Origin: Sphagnum compactum
Taxonomy: Eukaryota > Bryophyta > Sphagnopsida > Sphagnales
Length of the DNA: 64,000 nt
Reading direction: 5' to 3'
Assembly (NCBI GenBank): GCA_965153455.1
Contig: OZ234502.1
Coordinates: 11,625,495 to 11,689,494, forward strand
Both the position numbers and the translations under genes were made by a program. Shown here one piece after another: positions 22,450 through 34,802 of this stretch (within the stretch, counting starts at the first letter, position 1; every line of letters starts with the position of its first letter). The notes under the pieces are model-generated. The model did no database searches. It saw only the letters and a list, made by a program, of their open reading frames with translations, and had not been told where the DNA came from.

Positions 22450-23335
22450 GTGAAGTAGGGATACTTGTAGTTGTTGTAGCTTATAAGGGTTCAACTATTG
22501 CAATTTGTTTAAATCTTCTCAAAACATGACAGTTGGGATGTGCTCTTTCTGGGGGTCTATATGGTCTTAGTCCTGACTGCCAAAGCTAGTCTGGGTCATC
22601 ACGATGTTGCCCAAAGCATTGCTGATGGTCTGTGGAGCTGATGAATGCAGCATCTTGGGCCAATTTGCTTTGGTTTCAATGGTGCTTGTTGTACATCTCT
22701 TTACAAACATGAAGAAAGCCACATGTAAGTTCAACTGCTCTTTTTTGCTTGTGGATTGCATTCTGCACATAAATTTAAGCCCCGTCCAGTTCCCCCTTCA
22801 CCCCTAAACCCTAAACCTTAGTTCTTTTTCCACTTCAATTTTGCACTGTTTTTTTCATTCTTTCATCTCACCAATTTGCTTGACCAAGCTTTGCCTTTTT
22901 ACATAAAACAGTATCAAGTCAATGAATTTCACCTAGCTGAATTCCCCCATGGTTTTATCAAACCTAACCCAACTCCAAAAACAAGGAAGTCATTCCTGGA
23001 ATATTTGAAAGACATGTCATGAAATGAGCAAAAAATCTTGAGCTTTTCAAGCTGACACTTTTGGAAACTATAATCTCTACGGACTATCTGGGATTAACAA
23101 CCAATGCCATGAAAATCACACAACAACAACACTTCTAGCTTTGAAGCTTCTTGTAAGTTCTGCTGTCGCACCTGGATCTACATCTTAAGGTTTTTGATCC
23201 CAAAAAGAAGAAGGAGATGGGGTGGGTGGGTGCTGTTGCTACAATGATGCTCCTCCTCTTCCTCCACAAAGCCAGCAGAATAAGGTGAGCAGAGAGATAG
23301 AAAGAGGGGAAAGAACAAACCCCCCCAAAAAAAAC
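22450..23335. other. spacer between host-gene fragments
   Basis: No gene is seen. At 22802-22816 there are two copies of CCCTAAA, the plant telomere-type repeat, which is also a common promoter telo-box. At about 23187-23235 a plus-strand KVFDPKKKKEM peptide resembles another shard of FAD2. Confidence 0.4.
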
Positions 23336-23632
23336 TCAAAGAAAAAATAAAAGATTGGGTACATGATGAATAGGAGGGTACATAAAATTTGTGCATACTG
23401 GGCACTCCAGCAGCTCATGTACACTGCTGGTATGTGCAGCATCAGATGATGTCTTTCGCCCTAATGTAAGAAGTGGGTTCTTTGACTCCACCTCTGATTT
23501 TTCTGTGCTGGATGGTGTGTCTCCTTCTTCCCTCACGGGTGATTCAGGAATGTCCATCTTCAAGTTCCCAGGTGCCATAGAATTGTCTACTACTACTACT
23601 CTTCTCTCCACAACTCTTGTTTCTTCTCCCAC
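23336..23632 (-). pseudogene. SINA/SIAH-type E3 ligase N-terminal fragment
   Basis: The minus frame has SSVHELLECPVCTNFMYPPI, the start of the RING finger of plant SINA-type ubiquitin ligases, preceded by an acidic Ser-rich N-terminus of usual length. In the family the RING continues with a QCPNGH-type segment and further Cys/His ligands; here the similarity ends after a CCCAAT at about 23359 with a small frame error just before. The zinc-binding half and the TRAF-like substrate domain are missing. It is a fragment captured by transposition or a partial duplication. Confidence 0.8.
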
Positions 23633-24348
23633 CCTCCCCCCCCCAACTTTCTTCCCAGACAGTCACCTTCCTCCAACACCAAACCTGCCAACAAATGCAA
23701 CCCCTGGTTGTTAATGAATCTAATCAGTTGATAAAATAAAAGCGCCTAGTTGCAATGATAGTGTCACTGAATCCTAGGGCACACAATACACAAAATCTGG
23801 TGTAGGAAGTACCATGAAGAAATAGGTTGAAGACAGAAAGATTCCAGTAGCCACTATATGTGATGCACAATGCAAGACTGCTTAAATGTGCTAGCAGCCA
23901 CAGGTCCCTGCTGAGTTCTAAATTTATAGAACTTGTGGGCCTTTTGCAGCACTTTGTTTGCAGCATCACACATTGATCCAACCATCTCTATTTGCCTCTA
24001 ATGGTGAAATACAGCAAGCACAAAAACTTACATGCAGATTCCACTCATTAACGCTTACAAAGACGATGAAGAATCTCCATTTGACACATGCATGGAAAAG
24101 GGCATATCTGCTTATATACCATGGAAAAGGATTGGCAAGTAGAACCATGAAAATATTGGCTGAAAAAAATCAATCCCTCAAATTCCACCTTACTTGAATA
24201 TTTTCATTCTGCAATTGAACAGGAAGTCTGGAAAACGCCTGACAAAATATGTTTCTTCATAGTGGCCTCGTCTGCCTCCATCTCTGGTAGCCGCTTGGAT
24301 GACAATAGTATATGCAATACTGCAAACTAAAACTACACAAAAAAACTA
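23633..24348. other. spacer, no gene
   Basis: The first 100 bases are pyrimidine-rich and could be the 5' untranslated part of the SINA fragment. The remainder has no recognisable feature up to the pogo-like element. Confidence 0.35.
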
Positions 24349-24372
24349 CACCGGTTTCCGTAATTAATGTTA
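24349..24372 (+). repeat. left TIR of the pogo-like element
   Basis: This 24-bp sequence is identical to the reverse complement of 26631-26654. Confidence 0.9.
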
Positions 24373-24640
24373 TTCACATTATTTGCGAACAGTGTTTTTA
24401 CACATCGCTTTCCGTTATTAATGTTAATAACCTTAATAGCGCGTTAACATTAATACAGGCGTAATCTAAATAATGTTAATAATATTATTTAAATCGATAC
24501 CTAATTAATGTTAATAAGAGAAAACTGTATTTTGGCGGCTACGAAACTGCTACAGTTTTACATTAATATTTATTGTTGTGATGTTACGGAGGATGAAGCG
24601 CCTGATCACGCGAAACGCGGCGGAGGCAGTCTGCTGAGGT

Positions 24641-26392
24641 TTAATCGCGCAACGAGGCATCGTCATCATGCGGATCCAGATCCGGTACAGCAAGACCTTC
24701 GAAATGTTGACGATGTTTTTCAATGATGATTTGAAGATCGCGATTGAGTTGTTTTTCATGCCATTCTCCTGTGATGTCGAGGGACAGCTCGCAGCGAATC
24801 ATCGCCTTACGGGCGTAAGTCAGGCCGGTTTGATCGCGTTGCTCATTTACTCGACGAACTGCTTCGGCAGCCATGCGCAAAAAAAACGATTTTCCGGGAT
24901 TTTGCAACGTGCCAGATCCTTCACGCCAGAGGCCATCCTTGATGGCTTTGAACTTATAGTCGTCCCAGATCTCCATCCAGGCATCCTTGATCTTCGAGAT
25001 CACGAACGAATCGCACGGCTGAATCTTGTCAGTCGCGGCAGCCACCAAGTAGCGAAGAGTGGCATTGCTCGACTCCAACGCTGCGTGCATGTTCCCATTA
25101 CCGTCATCGTGATGGCCGTTGAAGTTGTCCACAAATATCACTCTCTGCTTGGACCGATCGGCTGCATGTCCGCGGTAGTGAGCACGTGGTTCTTGGAGGT
25201 ATTGCGCCCACAGCTTCTGCGTGATGAAACCCTTCTTGGTCGTCCTGTAGCAGACTCCAGGGATGTCATCGGGTACTCCGCGAATAGGATAGCTTTCGCT
25301 AGCGTTCTGGAAAATGACACATGGATTACAGATTCTTGCATGTGGCCCGCCCGTTAGCCGAATCATCAGCGTCATTCCCATGCCGCCGGATACTACATCA
25401 GCATACTTGACATCATTGTCACCGCGAAATCCCAGTGTCTTGTCGTTGTCCAAGTTGACCTTGCAATGCGTTTCATCGATGTTCTCAACCAGGTTCTCAT
25501 CGAGCGTACCAGCGCGAAATTCTCTCGCAAGCTGTCCGAGATGGAATGCGATTTGCTTGTCAATATGTTGCTGACGAGTAGGGCTCAGCATCAACTTGCC
25601 AGTTTGAGCTCGACCGACGATATTGTTGACCGTCTGAAAACGCTGAATCCATCTTATATCGATGCGATCAATGATAGTGGTGCCCTTGTGCTGTAGGTTG
25701 GGAGGGAAATCAGGATGATTCATCTCTACCAGGATGTCCTTCGCGAGGCAAACCAGTAGTTTCGGACTGAACTTCACGCCCATTTTGCGATAGCGGTCAA
25801 ATTCGTCGACAATGAGAGGATACAACCAATCGACCCATGGAGCCTGCTTTGGTCCTCGACCAAGGGCAACTTTTGTGAGCACCTTCTTGGCTTTCCCCGG
25901 CTGCGCAGAGTTGCAGGATACCATGTTGTCACGATCGTCACGGATCTGCAGAATAGTAGCGCGTTTTTCCCACCAGCGTGATGACTTCATGATCGTCGCG
26001 GATGTTGTCCCTCGAAAATGCTCGGGGAACGCCTTGACGGTTCGTGCGTGCAGTCCTTTCTCCCCGTTTGCTTCGTTGTCATTGATCATCCACTCAACAA
26101 CTTTAATGCGAGTTTGCTGAGTTGTGACTGCGGTAGGACGCTTTCTCTTTCCCAGAGCACAAGGATTATCGGCGAGCTATTCGCCAACGATGACGCGGTC
26201 ATTGTTCACAACAATTATCACGTCATTGGCTGCGCCATTCGGGTCCAATGGTTCGGGTGGCTCCTTTTCGTCATCGGCAGCCTGACGTTGACGAGCAAAT
26301 GCACGAACAATGGGAGACGGGGAAAACACCGACAAACGTACTGCTCCACGTTGTATATCCCGTGAAGATTGAGAGTTCGACGATGCAGACAT
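24641..26392 (-). pseudogene. pogo-like DDD transposase with one internal stop
   Basis: A single frame runs from 26392 to 24641 (about 583 codons) broken only by a TAG at 26179-26177; the longest open part is 482 codons from 26089. The N-terminal half has a DNA-binding-like region with WWEKRATIL. The DDE core is seen as VENIDETHC (Asp 205 of the 482-codon part), RVIFVDNFNGHH (Asp 321) and IQPCDSFVISKIK (Asp 360), the JERKY/pogo-type triad with 38 residues between the last two. Such enzymes cut and paste the element by its TIRs at TA sites. The stop could be a recent mutation, or a downstream ATG could give a shorter protein. The C-terminus is acidic (DLDPHDDD). Confidence 0.85.
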
Positions 26393-26630
26393 GGCGAAGA
26401 GAACGCTTTCGGAGCGAGAAGGAGCTGGGGAAGCAACAAAGGTATGGGACTATCGTTGAAGAAGAAGTGTTCGAAAATATTTGAACATACGTCAGTGCCA
26501 GCTGGCGCCACTCTGCAGTCTGCAACCCTTACAGCGAGCTATAGCAGTGCAGCTGCCTTCTCGTCCCAAGATCCCCCATTCCTCCATTAATGTTAATAAC
26601 ATTAAATGGGAACTAACATTAATTTGGTAT

Positions 26631-26654
26631 TAACATTAATTACGGAAACCGGTG
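26631..26654 (-). repeat. right TIR of the pogo-like element
   Basis: Perfect partner of the left TIR. A TA follows immediately. Confidence 0.9.
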
Positions 26655-26656
26655 TA

Positions 26657-28319
26657 CATCATCAATCCCCTCTCTCCCCTTTCCTCTACACCTCTCCCAT
26701 ATGAGCAACTTCTCCATCCATAATTCAGGCTTTTTCCTTGCCCAATCTGACATGTTGCCAAACACAAATTTGATGCATGTACACACTTGCCTCTCAGCAA
26801 TCAAGTAGATGTGGAAAAATCCAAATGCAAGATGTATCCATAGAAATGTACATATTGAGTTTTGTTGCATTTGTGAAGGAGATTGCTGCTGCAGCAATAG
26901 CAGGATGGAGAGTCACAGAATGGATTGGATGGATGACGGGACAGATGGATGGATGGAAAAAGCTTCACGACCATGACGTCCTTTATTATATGTAATAGGT
27001 ATGCTTTGTAGATCATGTTCATAACTCAGGGGTCAACTTAGCAAAAAAATTCTAGACTAAAGAAGTAAACAAGAGGTAAAAAGAATTTATACAATTATTT
27101 GAAACATGCACACTAACCTCTCCTTCCCTTTGGCTTTGGGTGAACTAACATCTTCATTGGTACAATGATAAAACCCCAAAATTCATTTGAATTGCTTGTA
27201 AATATTATACATATTCCATGCTTTGATTAAATCAATATCTCCGAGTCCAAATCTAAAATTTATTGGGTTTAATATGGTCTCTAAGAGGCCTCATTCAATA
27301 AGGTGAAAATACAAGTAACTGTTGGTTCACCCTGGGCCCTCTTTGCAATTGGCATGCAAATCTAATAGAATGCCTATTTGTGAAAAGGCTAGAGCTCTCA
27401 AAGACAAGACAAAAGAATTAGGAGGGCTTACTTTTCTAAAAAAGAGTAAATTTGAGAAATAATGAGTTTTACACTAACATTTCTTTTCCAACATTATTTC
27501 TAACCTCATCTCACTCGCCTCAAATCATGTGCAAATGCAAGTTCAAATCTTTGATTATCCACTCCCATAATCATCCTACCCTTTTGTATGGTTTCAGATT
27601 TTTTTTTTGAAGTGCTACACACCAAGTTGGGCTTCCATCATCTAACAACTTGTGATTTCACCCAATGCATCTATGGCAAGATTATAAAGTCAACAAAAAT
27701 AGTTTTTTGTGATGTTTTTCACAAGGTGAAGATATTGCTACCCATGATCTTGTTCAAGATGCTTTTGACTCCATTGCTAAAAATGTTAAGTTTCATGTCC
27801 TCCCATCATCCTCCCTCTAATCTTCATGTCAACATGTCAATATCATGCTCACATCAAATTAGATTTGCAATCTAATTGATTTTAATGCGAATCCTACTCA
27901 AACAAATTTAATTTCACAAGACGTCATTTTTTGAAGAGAGGTCACAACAATTGTGACCTAGGCAAAAGACAATTTATACCATGATCGACACCCCAAAAAC
28001 ATGTGTTCTCCCTCTTGCCAACAAGTTAACAATGTTTTTCATCAATTTGTTAACACAAAATGATTAGCCCAAGGCTCAAGAGGTTTTCTTTTCTTATTTT
28101 TGCACTGAATTATAGACAAAGGGTGTCAGTGACTCTACATCGAGTTTAAGCTGCTACCATATTGAGGTGAGCCATGGTTGTCAAGGAGACCACTTTTACA
28201 TTGGGTGATTTTTAAATTTTCCACCCATCTTCTTATTCAATACTCTTCATGTGACCATGAAGATTTTAGGTCCTAGGTGACCCCTTTAGGGGTACCTATT
28301 ACTCTCTTTTGCCGCTCCC
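26657..28319. other. AT-rich spacer, possible degenerate coding pieces
   Basis: No intact gene is seen. A plus-strand peptide KEIAAAAIAGWRVTEW at about 26875-26925 resembles part of the FAD2-like fragment's linker region. At about 27725-27795 a frame reads DIATHDLVQDAFDSIAKNVK, protein-like but unassigned. Confidence 0.3.
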
Positions 28320-28325
28320 ATTGAT

Positions 28326-30176
28326 GTGCTTCTAGACATTGTAGAAGGAAGAAGCATTCTAGACAATAACTTCCTGGCTCAAGAGGCTCTGGTTTGGGCA
28401 CCAGAGAGCGATCAAGACCTTGTCCTCCTACTCCTCAATTTTGAAAAAGCATTTGACAGGATTGAATGGGACTTCCTCTTCCCAACTTTGTCCAAACTAG
28501 GTTTCTGCCCCACCTGGATTCAATGGATCTCATCCCTCTACTGGCTTGCGTCCTCATCAGTTAAAGTAAACGGGGAACCTGGAGAGGACTTCAGACTCAC
28601 TAGGTCAGTCCGACAAGGCTGTCCACTAGCTCCATACCTGTTCATTCTTGCTATGGATGTTCTGGGCCATATGCTGGACGACCCAAAACACGAAATAGAG
28701 GGAATGCACCTCCCCAAAGGAGGATGCGTCCGGGATCAAACTTTCGCGGATGACACCGCACTTTACCTTAAGGGATCCCCAAGTAACTTAAACAAAGCTC
28801 GGGCAGTACTTGAACTTTTCTGTCTTGCCTCTGGGGCAAAAATCAATTGGGGAAAATCTGCGGCCATATGGGCCAGCAAGGAAAAAAAGGAATGGGAATG
28901 GGGACAAGAAGTTGGGCTGAGATGGATCCCTGAGGGACAAGGGGTTCGATACTTAGGCATCCAAATAGGCTTTCGGTTACCCATCGAGGCCAATTTTGGA
29001 AAACTCATGCTCACCTTAAAAGGGAAGATGATCACCTGGGGCAAGTGCAACCTCTCTCTCACTGGTAGAATTCTTGTTGCCAACCAAGTATTGCTTTCCT
29101 CAATGTGGTATATGGCAGCCTGTTGGAACCCCAATCCGAGGATGTGCAACCAGATCAGAGGAGTGGTACCAAACTTCATTTGGGGGGGAAAGGCTTCCAA
29201 TACACGGGCCAAGGTCAAATGGGATTTTCTTACACTTCCCTTGTCTAGCGGTGGCCTAGGGATAATAGACCCCAAGGCACAATCTGAAACACTTATTGCC
29301 AAACTTTTGGTGAGAGGTCTTGCCCCAGGAGGAGAACCCTGGAAAGAGATTTTAAGGCATCGAGCAGATCAAGTCCATCTCCCGGTACACGGCAAAGGGC
29401 CAAGCATCCCGGATATAAATTGGCTCTTTGCCGCCCCCAAGCTCAAAAAATTGAAATGTTCATTTTGGAAGAGCATCCTTGGCTCTTGGCTCAATGTAAG
29501 AGTTGGTCTAGCAAAGTCCGAACCCGCATCCCATGCGGAGGTTCTCAGACAACCTATTTTCAGCAACCCTCTCATCCTCAACACGACTGGTCACCCTCTG
29601 GGAGTGAGTGGTTGCAATGAAGGACGAGCTATTGCCAATTCTGGTTACACCCGAATCAAAGATCTTTGGGACCAGGAGGGCAGGGCATGGAAAAGCCTCC
29701 AAGCCCTCCGGTTGACCTACCATGCCACCAACAAGAACAACAGAGAAATCATCATAGCGAGCATCCCATGGAATCCTGCAACTTACACTAACCGCTTTCA
29801 GGCAGGGGACTGGATCAGCAAAAGAAACTCCGAAAACAACACCACTCTAGAATGGTTATACCATGTAACCGGGGTCACCCCCAACACGGTGCAAGCCAAT
29901 GAATTCCAGAGGGTTACCCCCACTGGTCTCATTAGAGCTACGAACTCCCAAGTGATAACCCTCTCCCTTGAAGGTTATCACCCAATCAGGGTCCTCTTTC
30001 CAGAAAGACACGAAGCCCCATATAAAGTTGCCAGAGAGTTCCCATCACTCACCAAGCTTCCCATACTTTGGATTTTCGAATCCGGTTTCATTGATGGGCT
30101 TCCCTGTGACCGGGGAGAGTGGCACTGGCAAGCCTCCTCACAAATGGGCGACTCTCCTTTTTCGGCTATTCCGTAA
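28326..30176 (+). pseudogene. LINE reverse transcriptase, catalytic Asp lost
   Basis: The 616-codon frame carries LNFEKAFDRIEW (motif A), SVRQGCPLAPYLF (motif B), TFADDTALYL (motif C, residues 139-148), GAKINWGKS and RYLGIQIG, as in plant L1-type RTs. Motif A should read LDFEKAFD; the catalytic Asp is Asn here (codon AAT at 28437-28439), a GAT to AAT change. The endonuclease is missing. The frame shifts by one near 30119-30176 into the next piece. Codon use is balanced, so the copy is not very old, but it is enzymatically dead. Confidence 0.85.
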
Positions 30177-30934
30177 AGCGGGGCTACCGAAATGCAAGGA
30201 AACCCACCCATAGCGCCAACATCTGTTCCTTCATTCAAAGGTTAAACCTGCAAAACTCCACCGTTACGCAAGTTATTGCCAGAATCTGGCATAACGCCCG
30301 ACCCCGGAAGGTCGGCACTCTCATATGGCTCACTTTAAACCGGGATCTCCCGATTGGCACATGGCTACAATGCATGGGGATCCTCCCCACGTGCAAGGTT
30401 TGCACTGAGGAGGCCCCTGAATCCCCTCAACACTGTCTCCTCGAGTGTCCCCGCGCCAAACGGGCTTGGGAGGCCTTCTATCACATATGGCAAAAATGGG
30501 GAGCGCCCAATGACATCATTCTTTCCTGGCCTTTCGTCATGCTTGGTGAAGCTGTCTTCGAGAGAGAAGATGACCCCCCTGGAGTCCAAGGGTACCATGT
30601 AGGAGGCTTCTCCTACATCAGACAACCGCTTGACATCCTTCGCAGTTTTATCCTCTACTTTCTTTGGACAGAGAGATGCCGGAAGCATTTTGATAACCAG
30701 TATTCCTCTAGGAAAATCCTTCAACAAGCCTGGGTTGCTACCGTTGAGGTTGGAATGGCCACTTGGAAGGCCATTAATTCCCTTCGGTCCACCTGGGACC
30801 CTAGTATTCAAGATAGGATTGAGCAAGCCTTTAAGGCGGAATGGTGCCACTTAGGCATCTTTGGGGTTGATTGCGTCACCATCGTGTGGTGCTTCTTGCC
30901 CCCCTTGTATTTCTTGGATTTCTTTAATGTTTGA
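30119..30934 (+). pseudogene. LINE C-terminal zf-RVT domain, frame-shifted
   Basis: This frame continues the LINE protein after a one-base shift. It carries RIWHNARPRKVGTLIWLTLN and the zinc-binding CKVC...HCLLECPRAKRAW pattern (residues 92-117) of zf-RVT, which sits at the end of plant LINE polyproteins. The last residues are hydrophobic and may reflect read-through into the 3' tail. Confidence 0.8.
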
Positions 30935-31150
30935 TGGGGCTGCTGCCTCCCTCCCCTTCTGGGGGTTTCTTCTAGATATTGTCTCTGTTGGTCCTCTCTT
31001 TTTGTCCTTCCCTTTCGCCTTTAGGATGGGTGTTTGTTCCTTATTTAAGTTTGGCACTGTTTCTTCAAGTTGCTCTATTTGTTCCTCTTCTTCTTTGCTA
31101 TGGATCAAGTTTTCATTTGCATTAGCACCAGCACTTTTTTTCGAACCCTA

Positions 31151-34100
31151 AGATTGAAACTAACATAGAATTCAAACCACAGAAGTGTAATAATTGACAA
31201 ATCACATACCCAGAAATAGGCAAAAACACTTTGTTCTGTGTACTGTTAGGCAGTGGGTACTATCATTTCCTAAGTCGAACATCAGGTTTCTTTCTTTCTT
31301 TTAAGGAGTTGGCATTGGGGATCCAGGTACCCAGTGAACTTATATGAGGACATTTCTTTCACATTGGGGTAGTAACATGTTTAGCACTTAGCACACTGAT
31401 AAATTGTAACATTGGCTGTTGGGTGTATACTATATCAGCTGCATTAGTCCTGAAGCTTGTAAGTAATGTTATGTACCTTGGCTAATGATGATAAGGTAAT
31501 TCTTTGGGTTCAAAGCAAATGCCATGGGATGTTCTCTGTAGTAGAGAACCCTCTGCAACCAGAGTCCAGATCCTTCTTAATATGCCTTTTCTTTCACCTA
31601 GCCTACTAACCTAGTCTGATGAGCTCTATCTCGTCTCTTTCTCTCAAGCCAGCAGTAAATTCAAGCAATTAGCTTCCTTTTCCTTTTTCCTTTTGCTTCT
31701 GCATATTTCCACAGTTTTTTTTTCAATTTTGTGATGAAGCCATATTGGTGATCATCCACAAGAGGAATTAGCCAAATTTGGCTAGGTCAGATAATAAAGC
31801 AGAAATGTTTAAGAATCTTACCATACTTAGGCAACCTCCTGAAACCTATTATTGTCTAAATATGGTGAATTTTTTCCTAGACGTCTGCGGACTTTGTTTC
31901 ATTTTCCTACAAAAATCCTTTGTATGAGTGACCAGATTTCTAGAAAAAATTCATCATAATTTTTGATTTTATGTTTTGTTATTATGAAAATACACTGATC
32001 CCATATTATATGAAAAACCAATTGATAAAATTACAGATAGGCGGACAGAAATGCACATAGGTAGGGAATTAAGTAATTTAGCCTATTTGGTAAACGGCAG
32101 CTGGAGCTGCAAGTAAACTTGAAGAGACTTCACCAGTTCATTGAAACAGATTCATAAATAAACCACTTGCCTACTTTAAGTATCACGACCACAACACTCG
32201 ACTGAAGGTGCAAAGGAAACACATACACAAAGGAGATCAATAGGTGACATAAAAAGGAGACGTGGGGGGTGAGTTGATAGCCAACAGTGGAAGAGATGGA
32301 GTGAGGAAGAGGTTGTTGTAAAGACAGAGGCAATAAATAGTAAGCAGGGGCTGCATTCACACACCCACACACACATACTTACTTGGGTGTATTTAGAGTA
32401 GGACACAGAGGATCTGTGCCCCATTGCTGCGCAACTCATGACGGACACCCAAAATAGTATTCAAAGCAGTTCTAGTTAATACTTGTCGAAATTCATGTGA
32501 CCATTTCTTCAAACAACTAGCTAGAACTGTAAAGGTTGTAGAGACCAGACTTCGTGTGTAGTAGTAGGTTGAGCACATTTTGTTGCACTATGGAATCACC
32601 CTCCTTCTTTTGAAAAAATTGGAATATTGAATGACTGACTCTGATTAAGAAAGTATAGGTGAGTGAACTTTCGGCAATATTACTTACAACTGTTGCAGCA
32701 TGAGGTGTAGTTAAGTGAAGTTTTTTAAAGTTGAGAACTGGGTAGGATAAACTGGCCTATCATCAATCACCTCCCTTTGATCGAACATTTATTTATATCT
32801 CCATCATATGTGCTTCATTTTAAGTGAGTTAAAATGTTATGGGAGCGTTCCCTCAAGCTCTAGAAATCGTCTTTGAAGTGCAAAGGAAAAGGAGTAATGA
32901 AAAAATAACAAGAAACAAAAATAAGCTTTTCAACTTACAAAACATTTTTTTCTTTTTGGGACCCCTCCTACTTTTAAATCTCATAACTTTCTTATTTATT
33001 TTCAAAAATTTTAAATGTTACAAGAGTGCCATCAGAAGTTTTACAAATCATCTTTCAACTCTAATAGTAACATAACAACATACAAGGAATTTTTTGGGTG
33101 TTTGGGATCAGCCTTTGTAACATTCGATAGTTTGTTTTTTTCTATCCCCTCCATTTTGGCCATTTTGGGGGGCCATAATTTTCTCAATTCTATTCCATTT
33201 TTGACAAGTTTTAGTGTGCCAAATGCGTCAATAGGAGAGGTTCAAGTTTTGTTTGGACACCAAAAACAGCATAGCCTTCCCCTTGGATCCGGCTTGCCTT
33301 GAACGCTCAAGTGTTTGGTCACTGGCCGATTTACCCTTGTCTCACCAAAATAAAACATCACAAATAATTGGCGAAAGGTTCATGTTTATTTTATTCATAG
33401 TTGGCTACAAATATATAATGAAAATCTAAATTTTTTAACAACTTCTAGGATTTGTGTGCTGGCAATATGACTCACACATAATGCTAATCAAGAAACATTA
33501 ACAAAAGCTAGTGGTAGTCCATGGAGCAATGGTTATGGTGATGGATAGACAAACGAAAATTACAAAACAATATACACCCATAGTTCATGCCTTTGCCATT
33601 AGCCTAGGCCAAAAATGGCAAAGAACACAAGTAGCCGAAAAAAATTCTTGCAGCGCCAATGAGGTGAGGCAACATGCACCTAGGGGCCCAAGTTCTTTTT
33701 TCTTTTGGGGGAGGGCGGGGATATTAGAATTTTTGATCCAAATGGATTCTCAACATGTTTGTCAAGTTCCCAGTGTGTCCCCACAACATGTTCCCAATAG
33801 CTCCTCACTTTATCCCATATCATGTGGCCTAAGTTCTAATCTCGTAACCTATATAAATCAACCTAAATGACAAGATTACAAAATATTTAATTTGGGATTG
33901 TCCAAAGCTTTATTTTGTTTCATTTTTTGCGATGGGCCAATCAAAGATGCCCATCACAAAAGAAAAAAAATTGAACTTTGAAGGTCCCCCATATCTAATT
34001 AATATGACCAACACAATGTTCTATCATACCTCAATAATCCCAAAATGCCATCAAACTAACATACTATATGACCAACACAATGAAGGCAATGAAAGCTTGC

Positions 34101-34346
34101 AATCAGAAGAAGCTTATGGCATTGAAAGGAAAAAAAAAAAGTGAGAGACTTATCTTGACAAATGGAGCAAGAGGATGGATGGCAATGACAAAACTTGTCC
34201 AAATCTGATGGTTGGTTGGGGTGTCATAGCCCTAGTGATGGATAGAAAGGTCGGCAAAAAAAGCACTTGATGAAAAGGGAGCAACAAAAGTGAATTGGAC
34301 GTGGAGCATGTGGATTGGCAGCATGGGCATGTGGATTTTGTGGGAG
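31151..34346. other. intergenic, no gene
   Basis: Moderately AT-rich sequence with (CA)n at about 32360-32375 and several short T- or A-runs. No open frame resembles a protein. Confidence 0.4.
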
Positions 34347-34445
34347 TAAGGCGCTAGGGAGAGGGCATTACCGGAATAAAGGGCTCATATGAGGTGGAGC
34401 CAAAACACTACCCCAGTTTTGGTAATGCCCTTCCCATAGGGCCTT
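34347..34445. repeat. short imperfect inverted repeat
   Basis: The left arm (agggcattaccggaa) and right arm (ttttggtaatgccctt) pair over about 30 bp with a 38-bp loop. It could be a small MITE or the ends of a decayed one. Confidence 0.5.
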
Positions 34446-34802
34446 GCCTCATGCAATAACCAGTGCATTTTTCCTTTTCTTTTTCCTCTGAAAACTGATG
34501 TAGGGTTTCACCAAAAAAAAAAAAACACCAGGAGTTCCGAGAACTAAAATAAGCCAAGATGAAATAAAGTCAATCTTGAACTCCATCCTTAATGTATTTT
34601 GTATTTTGATTCCCATTAATCTTAATGAATAAAAAAATGTTGTGTATTTTTAAATATGATAGCTTATGTCATTATATATCTAAAATTATCAATATTATTC
34701 ACTTTGTGTCCATGTGCATGGTGAAATAAAAAGGCTCAAACTAATTTATAAAAATACAAATTAAAAGGGTGATGGTGTGACACCATTTTTATTACATTTT
34801 TA

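Larger units (their letters stand above)
24349..26654 (-). mobile_element. pogo/Tc1-like DNA transposon, nearly intact
   Basis: The element is 2306 bp with perfect 24-bp terminal inverted repeats starting CACCGGTTTCCGTAATTA, flanked on both sides by TA (24347-24348 and 26655-26656). It encodes one transposase on the minus strand. TTAATGTTAAT-like motifs are repeated at both subterminal regions (about 24363-24515 and 26586-26640), probably transposase-binding sites. Base composition is clearly more GC-rich in the coding part than in the neighbouring DNA. The perfect TIRs, clean TA duplication and single stop suggest a recent insertion. Confidence 0.9.
28320..31150 (+). mobile_element. LINE (non-LTR retrotransposon), 5'-truncated
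   Basis: The element begins abruptly inside the RT domain, without the endonuclease and ORF1, as is typical of incomplete reverse transcription. It contains RT, a thumb/linker and a zf-RVT region, then about 200 bp of pyrimidine-rich 3' tail. No clear poly(A) or target duplication is visible, so the 3' limit is approximate. Confidence 0.85.

Noticed and set aside
24668-26365. Long plus-strand frames (229, 102, 115 codons) in the pogo-like element
   Set aside because: They are complementary to the transposase frame in GC-rich DNA and carry no conserved motifs.
28763-30850. Minus-strand frames of 179 and 161 codons
   Set aside because: Shadows of the LINE RT and zf-RVT reading frame.
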